DNA of 64,000 nt from Novosphingobium sp. Its GTDB lineage: Bacteria; Pseudomonadota; Alphaproteobacteria; Sphingomonadales; Sphingomonadaceae. The stretch spans positions 1-64,000 of the forward strand of contig JAGHZR010000020.1 of NCBI GenBank assembly GCA_017745295.1, in the 5' to 3' direction. The notes beneath the pieces were generated by a model. The model saw only the letters and a program-made list of their open reading frames with translations. It was not told where the DNA came from and did no database searches. Below are positions 61,619-64,000 of this stretch, piece after piece. Made by a program: the position numbers and the translations under genes. Each line of letters starts with the position of its first letter. The first letter of the stretch is position 1.

Positions 61619-63885
61619 GTCCCTGCTCCTGCCGCCGCTGCGCCGGTCAGGGCTACTTTGCGGTAATAAGCCTCACTCTCATCCAGCATCCGCTCGATAT
61701 GGAAACGGGTCTCGTATGTGTTACGGCCGGCTGCACCGAGTTTCACGCGCAGATTGGCATCGCCTGCCAAGCGGCTGATCGCTTCGCCCAGCGATTCAGA
61801 ATTGTCCTTCGCAATCAAGATTCCATCCACCTCATTGGTGACAACCTCCACCACACCACCGACGGCGATGCCGACCACAGGTTTGGAGAAAATCATCGCT
61901 TCGACAAAAATCAGCCCAAACGATTCATAGCGCGAAGGAGCGACGAAAATGTCGCAGCTCGCGTAGTGGCGCAACAGATCTTCGCGGGATACGGACCCAT
62001 GGAACGTGACCCTACCGATATCCACGCCGTCGTGGACTGCCGCCTGCCTGAACCGATCTCGCAGCGTCGCCCCCTCGACGATCACTTCATCGTCACCAAC
62101 GATGTCGACTACAAGATCTGGATGATGGGCCAGCAGCGACGGTAGCGCATCCAGCAACAGGTCAGCGCCCTTACGCAGTTCCAACCTGCCAACGAACAGC
62201 AACCTGACGACGCCAGGGGCGCCAGCATGCGGGAACGGCTCCACGCCCTCCGACAGATCTTTCAGCCCGCGATGAATAACTACCGCACGATCCGGCGGCA
62301 GCGTCACGTCGTAAGCGGCCTCGAGATCGGCCAGCAGAGCATGGGTATTGGATTCGATGTGCGGCGCCGTAGCGAGGATCTCGCGTTCCTTGTCTATGGT
62401 AGTTTCTACATGGCCCTGAAGATACGCTTTATCCTGCAGCCATTCCGGCTTGTGGGGCATTACAAGCTTATAGGTGGTGTGCAGACTAATGATGGTCGGT
62501 ATGCCGGATTCGCGTAGCGCAACGAGCGGCTCGAGATCAAAGATCGGGCCGCACACGACTTGGAATTGCCGCCGGTCCTGAATCCTCAAAATCTCCTCAT
62601 AGGCCGCCCCGCTGTAATGCAGGAGGCTGTGCGGTGCAGGCGCGTACTCTGGCGCCGCAGCCCGCGCATAGGGCTGCGTAACGATGCGGTGGACCCAAAC
62701 CCCATCGATGAAGTCAACATAGGGATAATCGGTCTCACTACGGCAGATCACAGTGATCTCGTGCCCACGCGCTGCAAGATTTACGGCCATGTCGCGTGCC
62801 CACTGCCCGATGCCGCCGTTACCAACCGGAGGATAGTCCTGTGACAGGAAGCATAGCCTCAGGCGCTCCTCTCGCGGTAGCGGCAACGGGAACTTGGTGA
62901 ACCGAGCATCCGCAGCCCGTTCCAGCAAGCTTGGAGAAATCCCGCGCGGAGCGGTGTATAGGAAGGCGTCGCGCATGCCATCACGCGTCCCCCGCTCTAC
63001 TTCTGCGATCAGCCGTTTGACCGTGGCCATGTCCACATGGTCATCATGAAGAAGATCCGACTTCCATTTTCTTTCCTTTTCAACGAGATCGGCGAGGTAA
63101 TCGACGATTTCGCTGAGAGAGTGATTCTTGCGACCATGGACGCAGCAGAAGTACGCTTTGGAGCGAAGTTGTGGATACATGGTCCGCGGCACACGAGTAG
63201 CCGTGCGTATGTGGCTAGCTTCATATTTGTGGTGAATCTCTGCCTCAGGAATAATGACCGAGCCCCACCCCCGATCATGTAGCCGAACAGTTACGTCGGT
63301 CTCGTCGAGGAAATAGGCGTATTCCTCGTCAAAGCCCCCGATCTCCAGCAACCGGTCCCGGCGCGCCGAGAAATTGGTACCAGTCAAGGCAAGAAAGTGA
63401 TTTTCGCCAAGGTTCTTGGGATAAGTCTCGCAAACAGTGGAATCACCAAAACGGTCGACTACCAAGAACTTCGCCTGAAAGTCGATGCCTCGGTTGTCGC
63501 GGATGAACCCGCCGACTTGCGCGACCTCAGGATCGTGGTAGCCGGTGAGCAGCAGGTCCAGCCAGTCCGGCTCGGGTATGGCATCATCGTCGATGAATGC
63601 CACGATATCTCCGCGCGCATGAGCGATGCCGATGTTACGCGACATGGACAGATTGAGCTCAGGGCACTTAACATAGCGGAGGAAATCTCTATGACGCGCG
63701 ACCACTTGCGCGCTTTGCTCATCGCGCGAGCCATCGACCACGACGACCTCAAACCACCCATACCGTAACTGCCGTAGGCTCTGCAGCGTCCGATCGAGCG
63801 ATTCTGCACGATCGGCGGTGCAGATGACGATCGAGACGGTCAGCCGTTCGGCCGGGGAAGTCAGGAACTCAGGCATACTCAACAT
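61615..63885 (-). CDS. Two-domain glycosyltransferase (GT2 plus GT4)
   Basis: This 756-residue protein fuses two glycosyltransferases. N-terminal GT2 (about 12-260) has TVSIVICTADRAESLDRTLQ and the metal-binding DDD in VAFIDDDAIPEP. The C-terminal GT4 (about 335-745) has LCFLSQDYPPVGNGGIGQWA, LLFVGRLELRKGADLLLDAL and SRYESFGLIFVEAMIFSKPV. It probably makes two successive linkages of the capsule repeat. ATG at 63885 is used; MPEFLTS at 63876 is possible. It is first in a minus-strand pair with hddA. Confidence 0.88.
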   Translation of the reverse strand: MLSMPEFLTSPAERLTVSIVICTADRAESLDRTLQSLRQLRYGWFEVVVVDGSRDEQSAQVVARHRDFLRYVKCPELNLSMSRNIGIAHARGDIVAFIDDDAIPEPDWLDLLLTGYHDPEVAQVGGFIRDNRGIDFQAKFLVVDRFGDSTVCETYPKNLGENHFLALTGTNFSARRDRLLEIGGFDEEYAYFLDETDVTVRLHDRGWGSVIIPEAEIHHKYEASHIRTATRVPRTMYPQLRSKAYFCCVHGRKNHSLSEIVDYLADLVEKERKWKSDLLHDDHVDMATVKRLIAEVERGTRDGMRDAFLYTAPRGISPSLLERAADARFTKFPLPLPREERLRLCFLSQDYPPVGNGGIGQWARDMAVNLAARGHEITVICRSETDYPYVDFIDGVWVHRIVTQPYARAAAPEYAPAPHSLLHYSGAAYEEILRIQDRRQFQVVCGPIFDLEPLVALRESGIPTIISLHTTYKLVMPHKPEWLQDKAYLQGHVETTIDKEREILATAPHIESNTHALLADLEAAYDVTLPPDRAVVIHRGLKDLSEGVEPFPHAGAPGVVRLLFVGRLELRKGADLLLDALPSLLAHHPDLVVDIVGDDEVIVEGATLRDRFRQAAVHDGVDIGRVTFHGSVSREDLLRHYASCDIFVAPSRYESFGLIFVEAMIFSKPVVGIAVGGVVEVVTNEVDGILIAKDNSESLGEAISRLAGDANLRVKLGAAGRNTYETRFHIERMLDESEAYYRKVALTGAAAAGAGT

Positions 63886-64000
63886 ATTCCTTCGTCCTTG
63901 CCACCTTGCGTTGATTCATTTGCCATCAAACCTCGATGGTACCGTTCACGAGTTCATACCCTGACAGAAAAAGTCGTCTGGACGCGATAGCCTGCGCAGC
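63886..64000. other. Upstream edge of the window
   Basis: No gene is visible in the last 115 bases. They should carry the promoter of the GT2/GT4-hddA pair. Confidence 0.4.

Noticed and set aside
1..64000. tRNA, rRNA or riboswitch genes
   Set aside because: No cloverleaf-like, rRNA-like or recognised riboswitch sequence was seen when reading the intergenic regions; a covariance search could not be run.
1..64000. Complete insertion sequences
   Set aside because: No intact transposase was found. The only mobile-type genes are the tyrosine recombinase at 52760 and the broken fragment at 47513.

Overview
The window looks like part of a large plasmid or chromid of a sphingomonad (Alphaproteobacteria, Sphingomonadales, Novosphingobium/Sphingobium-like). 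The reasons are the high GC content, an RPA-type plasmid replication initiator (50967-51866) with dispersed iteron-like repeats, a dense toxin-antitoxin cluster around it, and typical sphingomonad families (SapC, DUF3739-type filamentous haemagglutinin, an ExbB with a DUF2341 extension). The assignment rests on protein families recognised by eye; no search was run.

Layout. 1-790 is an upstream region with a terminator and four phased 22-bp iteron-like repeats. 791-12128 holds two large convergent type Va autotransporters with a terminator between them. 12708-17682 (minus) holds a kpsS-like capsule gene and a complete dTDP-L-rhamnose set (rfbCBDA). 17782-40081 (minus) is one compact run of ten genes: TpsB transporter, ExbB with DUF2341, ExbD, TonB, porin, a small exported protein, a 4464-residue TpsA haemagglutinin, SapC, a Skp/OmpH-like chaperone and a small TonB-C-like protein. 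40401-44468 is a regulatory block: an AraC regulator upstream of that run, and a divergent plus-strand run tonB, STN/TonB-C protein, ECF sigma factor, FecR.

44469-53707 is plasmid-maintenance DNA: hipBA, an MNT-HEPN gene, a Phd/PIN pair, repA and higBA, plus a tyrosine recombinase with a dif-like 28-bp site in front of it. It also holds debris (a parB start joined to a frameshifted integrase end) and duplicated segments (149/147 bp and 60 bp) that suggest hipBA was inserted between the two halves of a copied repA-side locus. 53722-63885 is an ABC-transporter-dependent capsule locus: wza/kpsD-like, kpsE, kpsM, kpsT, glycosyltransferases, a methyltransferase, and the heptose genes gmhA and hddA.

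How the parts fit (inference). The replicon appears devoted to the cell surface. It combines a rhamnose- and heptose-containing capsule, two autotransporters, and a two-partner-secretion adhesin with its own proton-driven ExbB-ExbD-TonB motor and periplasmic chaperone. The AraC/ECF/FecR/STN block is the likely controller. The most unusual parts are the TPS-plus-TonB operon, the receptor-less STN/ECF/FecR signalling set, and the dispersed iterons with their composite duplication.
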